DNA of 56,513 nt from Duganella sp. Root1480D1. GTDB lineage: Bacteria; Pseudomonadota; Gammaproteobacteria; Burkholderiales; Burkholderiaceae_D. The notes below the pieces were generated by a model, which ran no database searches, was not told where the DNA came from, and was given only the letters and a program-made list of their open reading frames with translations. The stretch spans positions 1 through 56,513 of the forward strand of contig NZ_LMFZ01000015.1 of NCBI RefSeq assembly GCF_001427305.1. The letters run 5' to 3'. Numbering within the stretch: position 1 is the stretch's first letter; every line of letters starts with the position of its first letter. The translations under genes were made by a program, and so were the position numbers. Of this stretch, positions 8,950 to 17,388 are shown piece by piece.

Positions 8950-9824
8950 TGGCAAAGTTGAACCTTTCCCGCATCGTCGCGGGCATGTGGCGCATGACCG
9001 AATGGGACATGACGCCACAGCAGCGGCTGGCCTTCATCGAGCAGTGCATTGCGCTGGGCGTGACCTCCTTCGACCATGCCGACATTTATGGCGGCTATGG
9101 CGTGGAGGGCTTGTTCGGCGAGGCGCTGGCCCTGAAGCCTTCGCTGCGCGAACAGATTCAGATCGTGAGCAAGTGCGGCATCAAGTTGATTTCCGGCCGC
9201 CGCCCGACGCATACCATCCAGCACTACGACACCAGCGCTGCGCATATCGTGGCGTCGGCGGAGAATTCGCTGAAGGAACTGCGCACGGATTACCTGGATT
9301 TGCTGCTGATTCATCGTCCGGATCCCTTGATGGATTTCGATGAGGTGGCGAATACCTTCCAGCGCTTGCGGTCCGAGGGAAAGGTTCGGGAGTTTGGTGT
9401 GTCGAACTTTTCGCGGCATCAGTTTGAGACGCTCAACAAGCGTGTGCCGCTGGTGACCAACCAGGTGGAGTTTTCACCGCTGCACCTGGAGCCGATGTTT
9501 GATGAGACTTTTGATGGGCTGCAGGACCTGGGCGTGCAGCCCATGATCTGGTCACCTTTGGGCGGCGGGCGCCTGTTCACTGCCGGTGACGAGCAGGGCG
9601 AGCGTTTGCGCTTGAAGATCAAGGAAGTGGCGGATGAACTGAATCGTCCGTTTGCCAGTGTGGTGTTTGCGTGGATTATGCAGTTGCCGTGCAAGCCGGT
9701 GCCGTTGACTGGCTCTGGGCGTATCGAGTCTATCGAGGTGGCGGTGCAGGCGACGCAGTTTGCGCTGAGCAGGCCGCAGTGGTTTGAGATCCTGCGCGCG
9801 GCGCGGGGACATGAAGTCGCCTGA
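8949..9824 (+). CDS. Aldo/keto reductase
   Basis: The 291-residue protein is an aldo/keto reductase with the expected order of elements: D-H-A-D-I-Y-G-G-Y with the catalytic Asp and Tyr, the IVSKCG lysine, LLIHRPDPL with the histidine, GVSNFSRHQ, and a C-terminal NADPH-binding part (PLTGSGRIESIEVA). It most resembles the YdhF-like oxidoreductases. The substrate is not predictable. ATG 8949 overlaps the stop of the carboxypeptidase gene. Confidence 0.9.
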   Translation: MAKLNLSRIVAGMWRMTEWDMTPQQRLAFIEQCIALGVTSFDHADIYGGYGVEGLFGEALALKPSLREQIQIVSKCGIKLISGRRPTHTIQHYDTSAAHIVASAENSLKELRTDYLDLLLIHRPDPLMDFDEVANTFQRLRSEGKVREFGVSNFSRHQFETLNKRVPLVTNQVEFSPLHLEPMFDETFDGLQDLGVQPMIWSPLGGGRLFTAGDEQGERLRLKIKEVADELNRPFASVVFAWIMQLPCKPVPLTGSGRIESIEVAVQATQFALSRPQWFEILRAARGHEVA

Positions 9825-9887
9825 AACCGGCTTGCGGCTGCCGCGTATCGGTGTCAGACCCTGCGGGTCTGACAGCGGTTTACCGGT
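9824..9887. repeat. Twin-hairpin repeat, truncated copy with one hairpin
   Basis: The element opens with AAACCGG directly at the aldo/keto reductase stop, contains one hairpin (GTCAGACCC / GGGTCTGAC, 9853-9873) and ends with TTTACCGG. Compared with the complete copies at 14.2, 17.1, 18.8 and 20.1 kb the first hairpin is missing. It lies between two convergent genes and could also terminate transcription. Confidence 0.75.
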
Positions 9888-9892
9888 ACTGG

Positions 9893-10675
9893 TCAGTCAT
9901 CAGCAAAAACCTGCGGCGGCGCAATCCCCCGCCAGCCACCGCGCCAGGCCAGGTTCAGCCCCACGGTAAACGCGATATACACCACAAAGAACAACACAAA
10001 GTAGTAAGCCCGCAGCCAGACCAGCAGCCCCACATTCACCGCCAGCAGCACCAACGCCGCAGTGCTCTTCTTCTGCTTCGAGCTGGGGAAGCGAATGGTC
10101 GACACCATCAAGCTGCCCACCACAAACAGCAGCGCCACGACGTAGTACCCCTCAATACTCGAATCCGGGAACTCCGGCCACGCCACCACGACCGAAGCCA
10201 CGCAAGCCGCCCCCGCCGTAATCGGCATCCCCACAAAGTACTTCGGATCGGTACGCCCCACGTTCACATTAAAGCGCGCCAGCCGCAACGCACCGCAAGC
10301 CACGAAGAAGAAGGCCGCAATCCCGCCTACCCGCAGCAGGGTCGGATCGGCCGGCCCCATTTGCACGAAGCCATAGCAATACAGCAGCACCGCAGGCGCA
10401 CAGCCGAAATTCATTACGTCGGCAATCGAATCAAGCTGCACGCCGAAGTCGGAGCCGGTACCGGTGGCACGCGCCACGAAGCCATCCAGCGCGTCGAAGA
10501 TCCCGGCCAGCACCAGCAAGGCCGCAGCCAGGCGGTAATCCTGTGCGAGCCCGAGGTGGGCGTTGTCGACGGAGATCACAATGCTGGCAAAGCCGCAGGC
10601 GATCGAGAGCAGCGTTACCGTGCTTGGTAAGGCAAATTTGGCGCGTTGGAGTCGCTGATGTCGTTGAGTGTTCAA
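9893..10675 (-). CDS. pssA: CDP-alcohol phosphatidyltransferase, PssA-like
   Basis: The protein carries the CDP-alcohol phosphatidyltransferase motif DG-x2-AR-x8-G-x3-D-x3-D (FDALDGFVAR...) and several membrane helices. It most resembles CDP-diacylglycerol-serine O-phosphatidyltransferase, which makes phosphatidylserine for phosphatidylethanolamine synthesis. The 260-residue length fits. The 5' end is uncertain: TTG 10675 is the first start codon available and no clear ribosome binding site precedes it. Confidence 0.8.
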   Translation of the reverse strand: MNTQRHQRLQRAKFALPSTVTLLSIACGFASIVISVDNAHLGLAQDYRLAAALLVLAGIFDALDGFVARATGTGSDFGVQLDSIADVMNFGCAPAVLLYCYGFVQMGPADPTLLRVGGIAAFFFVACGALRLARFNVNVGRTDPKYFVGMPITAGAACVASVVVAWPEFPDSSIEGYYVVALLFVVGSLMVSTIRFPSSKQKKSTAALVLLAVNVGLLVWLRAYYFVLFFVVYIAFTVGLNLAWRGGWRGIAPPQVFADD

Positions 10676-10788
10676 ATTAAGGCAATGATGGTCAAAAGAG
10701 AAAGGCTATTTTACCTCGCCCGGGGAATTACAAAAGAAACACATGTTGCCTGAAATTGGCATAGAATCGCGCCATAAAGGAGTTCACT

Positions 10789-11751
10789 ATGTATACGCTC
10801 AAGAAATGGCACCATAAGTTGCCAGCCCTGTTAATCGCCGCCCTACTCTCCGCATGCGGCGGTGGCGGCGGCGGTGGCGGAAGCGGTTCCACGACCGTAC
10901 CGCCAACGACACCTCCGGTCACCTCATGTGTCGTCTCGCCATCCGGCGTGCCTGGCGCAACCGGCGACACGGCGATCGATGGCTTCAATTGGTTCAATTA
11001 CCGTCGTGCCGATATCGGCCTCGCCATGCTGACCTGTAACGACCTGCTGAACAAGGCTGCCGTTGGGCACTCGAACTACCTGCGTTTGAATAACACCGTG
11101 TCGCACGACCAGGTGGCCGGCAACCCCGGCTTTACCGGCGCTACTCTGGCGGACCGCCTTGCCAATGCCGGCTACACCCTGGGCTCGCAGTACGCCTACG
11201 GCGAAGTGATTTCCGCCGCCAGCGACCAATCCGGCTTCTACCATGCGGAAGAACTGATCGCCGCGATTTACCACCGCTTCGTGATCTTCGAACCGATGTT
11301 CCGCGAGATGGGCACCGGTGCCGCCAGCTCCGGCAGCTATACCTACTTCACCGCCGACATGGCGACCCGCAACGGCTTTGGCGCCGGCCTGGGCAAAGGC
11401 AATATCGTCGCCTATCCGAAGAACGGCCAGACCGCGATCCCGACCTCCTTCGACAGCGACACCGAATCGCCGGACCCGGTACCGAACCTGAACCGCGTCG
11501 GCTACCCGGTCAGTGTGCACTCGGACATTACCGGCAGCCTTACGGTGACCAGCTTCACCATCCGCCCGCGCGGTGGTGCGCAATTGACCACCCGCCTGCT
11601 GACCAAGGCCACCGACGAACATACGCCGGTGCACGCTGCCGCCATTGTTCCCCTGTCAACGCTGATCGGCAACACGACGTATGACGTGAGCTTTGTCGGC
11701 ACGGTCGACGGCATCGCCGTGACGAAAAATTGGTCATTTACGACAAAATAG
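10789..11751 (+). CDS. CAP (SCP/PR-1-like) domain lipoprotein
   Basis: AAAGGAG precedes ATG 10789. The N-terminus is a lipoprotein signal (LLSAC, Cys23) followed by a run of eight glycines and a Thr/Pro linker. The middle is a CAP domain (AAVGHSNYLRLNN, SHDQ, YGEVI, HRFVIFEPMFREMG) with the histidine and glutamate positions typical of the family. The last 80 residues look like a separate beta domain. It is likely exported to the cell envelope. The biochemical role of bacterial CAP proteins is unclear. Confidence 0.8.
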   Translation: MYTLKKWHHKLPALLIAALLSACGGGGGGGGSGSTTVPPTTPPVTSCVVSPSGVPGATGDTAIDGFNWFNYRRADIGLAMLTCNDLLNKAAVGHSNYLRLNNTVSHDQVAGNPGFTGATLADRLANAGYTLGSQYAYGEVISAASDQSGFYHAEELIAAIYHRFVIFEPMFREMGTGAASSGSYTYFTADMATRNGFGAGLGKGNIVAYPKNGQTAIPTSFDSDTESPDPVPNLNRVGYPVSVHSDITGSLTVTSFTIRPRGGAQLTTRLLTKATDEHTPVHAAAIVPLSTLIGNTTYDVSFVGTVDGIAVTKNWSFTTK

Positions 11752-11799
11752 CGTCCCGCCCCTAGCCCACATCGGGACAGAGTGCTAAATTCTGTCCTG

Positions 11800-12399
11800 A
11801 TGAGCAACCTTCTTTCCAGCGCACCAATACGCCAGCGCCTCGACATCGAGGAGGGACTGGATCGCCTGATGGGCGAACGTGCACTGTATCTTCAAATCCT
11901 GCGCCGCTTCCTGCAGGACTATCGCGGTTCCTGTGAACGCATCCAGTCGCTGCTCACGCAGCAGCAGGAGGCCAAGGCGCAGCTTGCAGCACACTCCCTG
12001 AAAGGTTCCGCAGGCCTGATCGGCGCGCAGCTTGTGCACGACCAGGCGGTGCTGGTGGAAAACGCGATTGCCGATGGCGCCGATCCGGCGGCGCTGGTGG
12101 AGCAACTTGCGACGCTGCTGCGCGAGACCTGCGGCAGCATCGACGATCTCCTGCGTGAACACGGCGACAATGCCGCTCCCGGCGAAACGCCGGCAGTCGA
12201 TCCCGCGCAATTGCGCGCACTGATCGAAGAACTGGTGGGACTCTTGCGTGAAGGTGATGGCGCGGCCATCGACCTGGTGGAGAAATCGGCGACGATGCTG
12301 GCTACTGCGCTAGGCGTGCCGACCTTCCAGATGATTGCGGCGGCGACGCATGCATTCGATTTCGAAACTGCGCTGGACGTGCTGGAGATGGAACTCTAG
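11800..12399 (+). CDS. Hpt domain protein
   Basis: This 199-residue protein contains a histidine phosphotransfer domain with H65 in HSLKGSAGLIGA, the phospho-accepting pattern. The second half (PAQLRALIEELVGLLREGDGAAIDLVEKSATML) is a helical segment similar to those following Hpt domains in hybrid kinases. It has no kinase or receiver domain of its own and would relay phosphate between other proteins. ATG 11800 is chosen over the in-frame GTG 11782. Confidence 0.8.
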   Translation: MSNLLSSAPIRQRLDIEEGLDRLMGERALYLQILRRFLQDYRGSCERIQSLLTQQQEAKAQLAAHSLKGSAGLIGAQLVHDQAVLVENAIADGADPAALVEQLATLLRETCGSIDDLLREHGDNAAPGETPAVDPAQLRALIEELVGLLREGDGAAIDLVEKSATMLATALGVPTFQMIAAATHAFDFETALDVLEMEL

Positions 12400-12405
12400 C
12401 CGCCA

Positions 12406-12615
12406 TCAACCCGAGAAGTGCGCCTCTTCATCGAAAGAATCCGCGCACTCTTTTCCACAGAAGCGCCGCACGGCGTCCAACGGTTTTTCGCAGTACCAGC
12501 AGGAGCCCTTTGGAGGCAACGACTGGCGCACGCCGCTTGGGCGCTGGGCCGTTGCGACACTTTCAGCGGGTGGAATTTCCTGTTGCGTCTCCACGATATT
12601 CCCCTTTACAGACAA
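12406..12615 (-). CDS. Small zinc-ribbon-like protein
   Basis: The 69-residue frame ends in CWYCEKPLDAVRRFCGKECADSF, a C-x2-C-x10-C-x3-C arrangement that would bind one zinc ion. The start and the charged tail EEAHFSG look natural. It is convergent with the Hpt gene, 6 bp apart. I know small proteins of this pattern in related bacteria but not a function for them. Confidence 0.6.
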   Translation of the reverse strand: MSVKGNIVETQQEIPPAESVATAQRPSGVRQSLPPKGSCWYCEKPLDAVRRFCGKECADSFDEEAHFSG

Positions 12616-12848
12616 GCCCTGGAACCAAGGTTACTGCATTACCCGGACAGGAACATGACCTGCCTCAACAAAATAATAGCAGGATTAAATCAGTGGCATG
12701 GGTGACTCAACGTGCGCCAGCGTACCAAAAGAAACAAAATTATTCCAATGGGAAGCACAGGCGCGATAGGACTTAGTTCCGTGTCATCTCAATGTTCACG
12801 CTCCCTGTATGCGGTACTCACACCGCACTGCAGGGTTAAGCGCCAACC

Positions 12849-14228
12849 TTACTTGCCGATGCAGAAGCGCGAGAAAATCACGCCCAGCAGATCGTCGGAA
12901 GAGAACTCGCCGGTGATGGTGGAGAGCTGCACTTGCGCCAGGCGCAGTTCTTCCGCGAACAGGTCCAGCGACTGGTCGGTTTGCGCGGCATGCTGGCCGG
13001 CGTAGTCGAGGTGTTTGGAAGCGTTGCGCAAGGCAATCAGGTGGCGTTCACGCGCGAGGTAAAGTGACTCGCCGGTCTGCTGCCAGCCGGCGATGCGCAG
13101 CAGTTCGGCGCGCAGCAGGTCGATGCCGGTTTTCTCGTTGGCGGACAGGTAGATGTGGGTGGCATCGTGCATCTCGTCGACCGATGGCTTGTGGCCGGAC
13201 AGGTCGATCTTGTTCCAGATGCGCAGCACCGGCACGCCTTGCGGGAAATTGGCGACGATGGCTTCGTCATGGCGGGTCGGGCCATGGTCGGCGTCCAGCA
13301 GGTGCAAGATGACGTCGGCCTTGCCCACTTCGCCCCAGGTGCGTTCGATGCCGATGCGCTCCACCACATCCACCGCTTCATCGTGGCCGCGGATGCCGGC
13401 GGTGTCGATGATGTTGAGGGGGATGCCTTCGATCTGGATGGTTTCGCTGACCTTGTCGCGCGTGGTGCCGGCGATCGGCGTGACGATGGCGACATCGGCA
13501 CCGGCCAGTGCATTCAGGAGTGAGGACTTGCCCACATTCGGCTGGCCGACCAGTACCACGTTCAGGCCTTCACGCAGCAGCGCGCCTTGCGAGGCTTGCT
13601 TGAACACCTGGTCGAGGGCTTCGACGATGCCTTTCAACTGGCCGCGCGCATCGGACTTTTCGAGGAAGTCGATTTCCTCTTCCGGGAAGTCGAGCGTGGC
13701 TTCCACCAGCATGCGCAGGTGGGTGACGCGTTCCACCAGGGCGTGGATGGTTTGCGAGAAGGCGCCGCTCAGCGAAGCGGATGCGGACTTGGCGGCGGCT
13801 TCGGTGGAGGCGTCGATCAGGTCGGCCACGGCTTCGGCTTGCGCCAGGTCCAGCTTGTCGTTCAGGTAGGCGCGGCGGGTGAACTCGCCTGGTTCGGCCA
13901 GGCGCAGGCCTTGTTCGGCGCCGGCTTCCAGCACGCGCTGCAACAGCATCTGCAGCACGATCGGGCCGCCGTGGCCTTGCAGTTCGATCACGTCTTCGCC
14001 GGTGTAGGAATGCGGGGCCTTGAAGTAGATCGCGATGCCCTGGTCGATGACAGTGCCGTCGGCTTGCGTGAAGGGGATGTAGGTGGCGTGGCGCGGCTTG
14101 AGTTCCGTGCCTTTGAACAGCGCTTGCGCCAGCGACTGCAGGTTCTTGCCGGACGCGCGCACGACGCCGATGCCGCCGCGGCCGGGCGCGGTGGCAATTG
14201 CTGCGATGGTGGAGGAGTCTAGGTTCAT
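12849..14228 (-). CDS. mnmE: tRNA modification GTPase MnmE
   Basis: MnmE works with MnmG to put the carboxymethylaminomethyl group on U34 of certain tRNAs. The 459-residue protein has the N-terminal tetrahydrofolate-binding domain ([21 protein letters not shown]), the helical domain, the inserted G domain with G1 [16 protein letters not shown] and NKIDL, and the diagnostic C-terminal FCIGK whose cysteine is functionally important. It is the last gene of the minus-strand rpmH-rnpA-yidD-yidC-mnmE order. Confidence 0.97.
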   Translation of the reverse strand: MNLDSSTIAAIATAPGRGGIGVVRASGKNLQSLAQALFKGTELKPRHATYIPFTQADGTVIDQGIAIYFKAPHSYTGEDVIELQGHGGPIVLQMLLQRVLEAGAEQGLRLAEPGEFTRRAYLNDKLDLAQAEAVADLIDASTEAAAKSASASLSGAFSQTIHALVERVTHLRMLVEATLDFPEEEIDFLEKSDARGQLKGIVEALDQVFKQASQGALLREGLNVVLVGQPNVGKSSLLNALAGADVAIVTPIAGTTRDKVSETIQIEGIPLNIIDTAGIRGHDEAVDVVERIGIERTWGEVGKADVILHLLDADHGPTRHDEAIVANFPQGVPVLRIWNKIDLSGHKPSVDEMHDATHIYLSANEKTGIDLLRAELLRIAGWQQTGESLYLARERHLIALRNASKHLDYAGQHAAQTDQSLDLFAEELRLAQVQLSTITGEFSSDDLLGVIFSRFCIGK

Positions 14229-14246
14229 GGTCTGGAGATTTTATGC

Positions 14247-14364
14247 TTTAAACCGGAAAACCAGTGTCTGACCCACAGGGTCAGACACTGTCAGTGCTTC
14301 GGCCACTGGCTTCGGCATACTGGTGTCTGACCCTGTGGGTCAGACATCGGGTTACCGGTTTAAA
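14247..14364. repeat. Twin-hairpin repeat, complete copy
   Basis: The 118-bp element is bounded by perfect 10-bp inverted repeats, TTTAAACCGG (14247-14256) and CCGGTTTAAA (14355-14364). Inside are two hairpins, GTGTCTGACCC / GGGTCAGACAC (14264-14288) and GTGTCTGACCC / GGGTCAGACAT (14323-14347), separated by about 34 bp. It lies between mnmE and yidC. Confidence 0.85.
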
Positions 14365-14392
14365 AAAAGCCCGCGGCTGGCGCGGGCTTTTC
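14362..14392 (-). terminator. Rho-independent terminator after yidC
   Basis: On the minus strand a stem AGCCCGC / GCGGGCT is followed by a run of seven T, directly behind the yidC stop at 14398. It overlaps the right edge of the twin-hairpin repeat by a few bases. Confidence 0.8.
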
Positions 14393-14397
14393 AGTAA

Positions 14398-16134
14398 TTA
14401 CTTGGCGGTGCCAACTTCAAGTTTTTTGGTGATCACCCACTGCTGCGCAATCGACAGCAGGTTGTTCACCACCCAGTACAGCACCAGGCCGGATGGGAAG
14501 AAGAAGAACATGACCGAGAAGGCGATCGGCATGAACATCATCATCTTCGCTTGCACTGGATCCGCAGGCTGCGGGTTCAGGCGGGTGGTGATGTACATCG
14601 AGATTGCGTACAGGATCGGCAGGATCGCATATGGATCGTGCTGGGTCAGGTCGGTGATCCACAGCGCCCATGGAGCGCCGCGCATTTCAACCGAAGCGTT
14701 CAGCACCCAGTACAGGGCGATAAACACTGGCATCTGCACCAGGATAGGCAGGCAGCCGCCGAGAGGATTGATCTTCTCGGTCTTGTACAGCTCCATCATG
14801 GCCTGGTTCATCTTCTGCGGGTCGCCTTTGTAGCGCTCGCGGATGGCAGTCATCTTCGGCGTCACGGTCTTCATCTTCGCCATCGAACGGAAGGAAGCGG
14901 CGGACAGCGGGAAGAACAGCAGCTTGATGGCCACGGTGAAGGCGATGATGGTCCAGCCCCAGTTGCCGACCACGGAGTGGATGGCGTCCATCGCGGCCCA
15001 CATTGGGCGCGCCACGATTGCCAGCCAGCTGTAGTCCTTCACCAGGTCCAGACCTTCTGTCACTTGCTTCAGGGCCTGGGTGTTCTGCGGGCCGGAATAC
15101 AGGCGGGCATTGTTGGTCACGGAAGCGCCTGGCGCCAGGGTGCCCAGCGGCTGCACCACGCCGATCGAGTACAGGTTGTCGCCCGGCTCTTTCTTGGTGA
15201 AGATGGTGCGGTCCAGCTTATCCTGCGGCACGAAGGCTGACACGAAGAAGTGCTGTGCAATCGCGATCCAGCCGTCTTTTGCCTCGGTCACGTGGTTAGG
15301 CTTGAACTTCGGATCTTGTGCCAGCGCCTTGGCATCCTTCTCGATCTGCTTGAACTCGTATTTCGTGTACTTCGACTCCGAGGTGAACATGGTCGGAGCG
15401 ATGAAGCCGCCCGAGCTCATGAAGCCGGAGCTTTCAGGCTGGGTGCCGTCGTGCTTCAGTTGCAGGTAAAGCTGCGGGGACACTGGCGCGGTCCCGATGT
15501 TGGTGACGGTGTGCTGCACGTCCACCACGTAGTCACTCTTCTTGAAGGTGAAGGTCTTGGTCAGCTTGACGCCGCCCTGCTCCGCCACCAGCACCAGTTG
15601 CACCTGGCTGGCGTCGTTCAGCATGCGCGCGCCCGGCTGGGCCACGAATGCGGTCTGGTGATTAGGCAGGCCAGGCGCGCCTACCAGGCCGGTTTCGCCA
15701 AGGTAGGTATGCTTGCCGTCCTGGTTGAACAGGACTTCGGTGTTCTGGCCGCCTTTTGGCTTGCAGAACTCGAACAGGCCCCAGCAACCGCCCAGCCAGC
15801 CCGGATCGCTGCTGCCTTTGTGCTGCAGCAGTTCCAGGCGCTTGATGGTGCCGCCCAAGGTGTCGATATCGACGCGCATCACGTCGGTGGTGATGGTCAC
15901 CACTTCGGTCTTGATCGGTGCAGCGACCGCGGTGCCATTCACCGCAGCGGCGGAGCCGGCGGCTGGAGCAGGCGTGCCGGCGGCAGTCGCAGAGGCCGAA
16001 GCCACGGCGGCTGGCTTGGCAGGAGCCGGAGCAAACATGGACGGCTTGCCGGTCGAGATCATCCAGTTATTCCACAGGATAACCAGCGAGACCGCGAAGA
16101 CGATCCACAGGATTGAGCGTTTATTGATATCCAT
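14398..16134 (-). CDS. yidC: Membrane protein insertase YidC
   Basis: YidC inserts and folds inner-membrane proteins, alone or with SecYEG. The 578-residue protein starts MDINKRSILWIVFAVSL with the first membrane segment, then an Ala/Pro-rich linker and the large periplasmic beta domain, and ends with the conserved 60KD_IMP membrane domain (YSWLAIVARPMWAAMDAIHSVVGNWGWTI, NPLGGCLPILVQMPVFIALYWVL). Start 16134 is chosen because that N-terminus is the family standard. The upstream in-frame extension overlaps yidD. Confidence 0.97.
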   Translation of the reverse strand: MDINKRSILWIVFAVSLVILWNNWMISTGKPSMFAPAPAKPAAVASASATAAGTPAPAAGSAAAVNGTAVAAPIKTEVVTITTDVMRVDIDTLGGTIKRLELLQHKGSSDPGWLGGCWGLFEFCKPKGGQNTEVLFNQDGKHTYLGETGLVGAPGLPNHQTAFVAQPGARMLNDASQVQLVLVAEQGGVKLTKTFTFKKSDYVVDVQHTVTNIGTAPVSPQLYLQLKHDGTQPESSGFMSSGGFIAPTMFTSESKYTKYEFKQIEKDAKALAQDPKFKPNHVTEAKDGWIAIAQHFFVSAFVPQDKLDRTIFTKKEPGDNLYSIGVVQPLGTLAPGASVTNNARLYSGPQNTQALKQVTEGLDLVKDYSWLAIVARPMWAAMDAIHSVVGNWGWTIIAFTVAIKLLFFPLSAASFRSMAKMKTVTPKMTAIRERYKGDPQKMNQAMMELYKTEKINPLGGCLPILVQMPVFIALYWVLNASVEMRGAPWALWITDLTQHDPYAILPILYAISMYITTRLNPQPADPVQAKMMMFMPIAFSVMFFFFPSGLVLYWVVNNLLSIAQQWVITKKLEVGTAK

Positions 16135-16142
16135 TCGGTTCT

Positions 16143-16376
16143 TCAGGAGTGGTTGAAGTGCTTGGGCGGCACGGGGTCGACCCCGCCCGCGTTCCAGGGA
16201 TGGCAGCGGCATACCCGGCGCAATGCCAGGTAACTGCCTTGAGCCGCACCATGTTCGCGCAGGGCTTCCAGCGCGTAGTTGGAGCAGCTAGGGTAAAAAC
16301 GGCAATTCGGCGCCCCCATCAGCGGACGGATGACCCATTGGTAAAAGCGCAGCAGGATGGTCAGCAGCGTTTTCAT
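16143..16376 (-). CDS. yidD: Membrane protein insertion efficiency factor YidD
   Basis: This 77-residue protein has the YidD hallmark: LLTILLRFYQWVIRPLMG, CRFYPSCSNYALEAL with its conserved cysteines, and CRCHPWNAGGVDPVP. It is a small inner-membrane-associated helper of YidC. Its ATG overlaps the rnpA stop (ATGA), so it is translationally coupled, and it lies 8 bp ahead of yidC. Confidence 0.95.
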   Translation of the reverse strand: MKTLLTILLRFYQWVIRPLMGAPNCRFYPSCSNYALEALREHGAAQGSYLALRRVCRCHPWNAGGVDPVPPKHFNHS

Positions 16377-16795
16377 TTTGCCGGCCTGGCCTTGTTGGCT
16401 TGTGCAAAGAGGCGCGTGAGTTCCTGGCGCAGTTCGGCCTTCAGCTTGGCGGTGGTGGCCGGGCCGTCCTTGCTATTGACGGGGCGCGACAGGCGTACCA
16501 CGCAATCAATGGAAGGAAGGCTGGTAACGCGGAACAGTTCGCGCGTGACGCGCTTGATGGTATTGCGGGTAACCGCGCGCGGTGCGAAGCGTTTGGCAAC
16601 GACAATGCCCAGCCGCGCATTCGGCAGCTGGTTCTGGCGGGTATAGAGCACGAAGTGCGCGCTCTTCTGCGTTGGGCGCAAACTAAAAACGGATGAAAAT
16701 TCATCCGTTTTTATGATGCGCCGAGCGCGAGCGAAGTCGTGTCTGCCTTCGCCTGTCGAGCTGTTAGGACAGCTTTCCACGCGATCAGCTAACAA
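16373..16795 (-). CDS. rnpA: Ribonuclease P protein component
   Basis: RnpA is the protein subunit of RNase P, which matures tRNA 5' ends. The sequence has RIIKTDEFSSVFSLRPTQKSAHF and the RNR-type motif GIVVAKRFAPRAVTRNTIKRVTRE. The 5' end is unsure: TTG 16795 is 7 bp after rpmH, while GTG 16780 is also possible. A terminator-like 13-bp inverted repeat lies inside the coding region (16685-16712), which may lower rnpA and yidC transcription relative to rpmH. Confidence 0.93.
   Translation of the reverse strand: MLADRVESCPNSSTGEGRHDFARARRIIKTDEFSSVFSLRPTQKSAHFVLYTRQNQLPNARLGIVVAKRFAPRAVTRNTIKRVTRELFRVTSLPSIDCVVRLSRPVNSKDGPATTAKLKAELRQELTRLFAQANKARPAK
16685..16712 (-). terminator. Terminator-like hairpin inside rnpA
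   Basis: Positions 16685-16697 (AAAAACGGATGAA) and 16700-16712 are perfect inverted complements around a 2-nt spacer, and the minus-strand right arm ends in TTTTT. It codes for KTDEFSSVF within rnpA and looks like an intrinsic terminator or attenuator between rpmH and the rest of the operon. The tiny loop would in practice open to four or more bases. Confidence 0.5.
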
Positions 16796-16801
16796 GCGTG
16801 C

Positions 16802-16939
16802 TTAAACTACAGCCAGACGCTTGCGGCCTTTTGCACGACGTGCGTTCAGGACTTGACGGCCACCACGGGTAGCCATACGGGCGCGGAAGCCGTGGGTGCG
16901 CTTGCGACGCACAACGGAAGGTTGGTAAGTACGTTTCAT
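16802..16939 (-). CDS. rpmH: 50S ribosomal protein L34
   Basis: The 45-codon frame encodes [20 protein letters not shown] and continues with [25 protein letters not shown], an essentially standard L34. It is the first gene of the minus-strand operon that continues with rnpA. It diverges from dnaA across the origin region. Confidence 0.98.
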   Translation of the reverse strand: MKRTYQPSVVRRKRTHGFRARMATRGGRQVLNARRAKGRKRLAVV

Positions 16940-17135
16940 GTTGGTCTCGCTAAAAAATACAAAATCGGGACGGACGGTGTCCCTAAAAATGTTGGTGCCA
17001 ATGACATTTCGCGCACTGCGCCAATCTCACTGCCCGCTAAATCCGCGCGTCGTATCTGAAAAATCACGGACTACGGGCGGGGAACCCAGAATTATCAGGA
17101 TTTTTCGGTTCAGTGTCAACCACTTAAACCGCTGC

Positions 17136-17236
17136 AAACCGGTAAAACGGTGTCAGACCCGCAGGGTCAGACAGCAGCCTGCGGCGGCCGCGTATTGGTG
17201 TCTGACCCTGCGGGTCAGACACCGGTTTACCGGTTT
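17136..17236. repeat. Twin-hairpin repeat, complete copy
   Basis: The element is framed by perfect 11-bp inverted repeats, AAACCGGTAAA (17136-17146) and TTTACCGGTTT (17226-17236). The second hairpin, GGTGTCTGACCC / GGGTCAGACACC (17197-17223), is perfect. The first (from 17149) has GTCAGACCC opposite GGGTCAGAC, so its stem carries mismatches. It lies in the rpmH-dnaA spacer. Confidence 0.85.
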
Positions 17237-17297
17237 TGATAAGTTTGGTTGCAAAAAACCCAACCTCCGCACGGTTGTGCAAAATTTCTGGTTAACC

Positions 17298-17328
17298 TGT
17301 GGATAACTTCCGACTTAGCGGCTAGAAT
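17298..17328 (+). promoter_or_regulatory. dnaA promoter overlapped by a DnaA box
   Basis: A perfect DnaA box (TGTGGATAA, 17298-17306, the complement of TTATCCACA) includes a -35-like TGGATA (17300-17305). A 17-bp spacer leads to the -10 TAGAAT (17323-17328), about 60 bp before dnaA. DnaA binding would cover the -35, which fits autorepression of dnaA. Confidence 0.55.
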
Positions 17329-17388
17329 AGCGCGTTACGTGTGGCGATTACGAACGCCCTCCCACACTTTTTGCATATAGATAGATTC

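Larger units (their letters stand above)
16940..17388. other. rpmH-dnaA intergenic region, candidate origin
   Basis: In many proteobacteria the origin lies between rpmH and dnaA. Here the 450 bp hold a twin-hairpin repeat (17136-17236), an AT-richer stretch around 17238-17300 and one perfect DnaA box at 17298-17306. I do not see a cluster of perfect 9-mers, so oriC may use degenerate boxes or lie elsewhere. No gene is present. Confidence 0.45.

Noticed and set aside
12785..12848. Hairpin TGCGGT / ACCGCA behind mnmE as a terminator
   Set aside because: The stem is plausible but no T-run follows on the minus strand, so it is not listed as a terminator.
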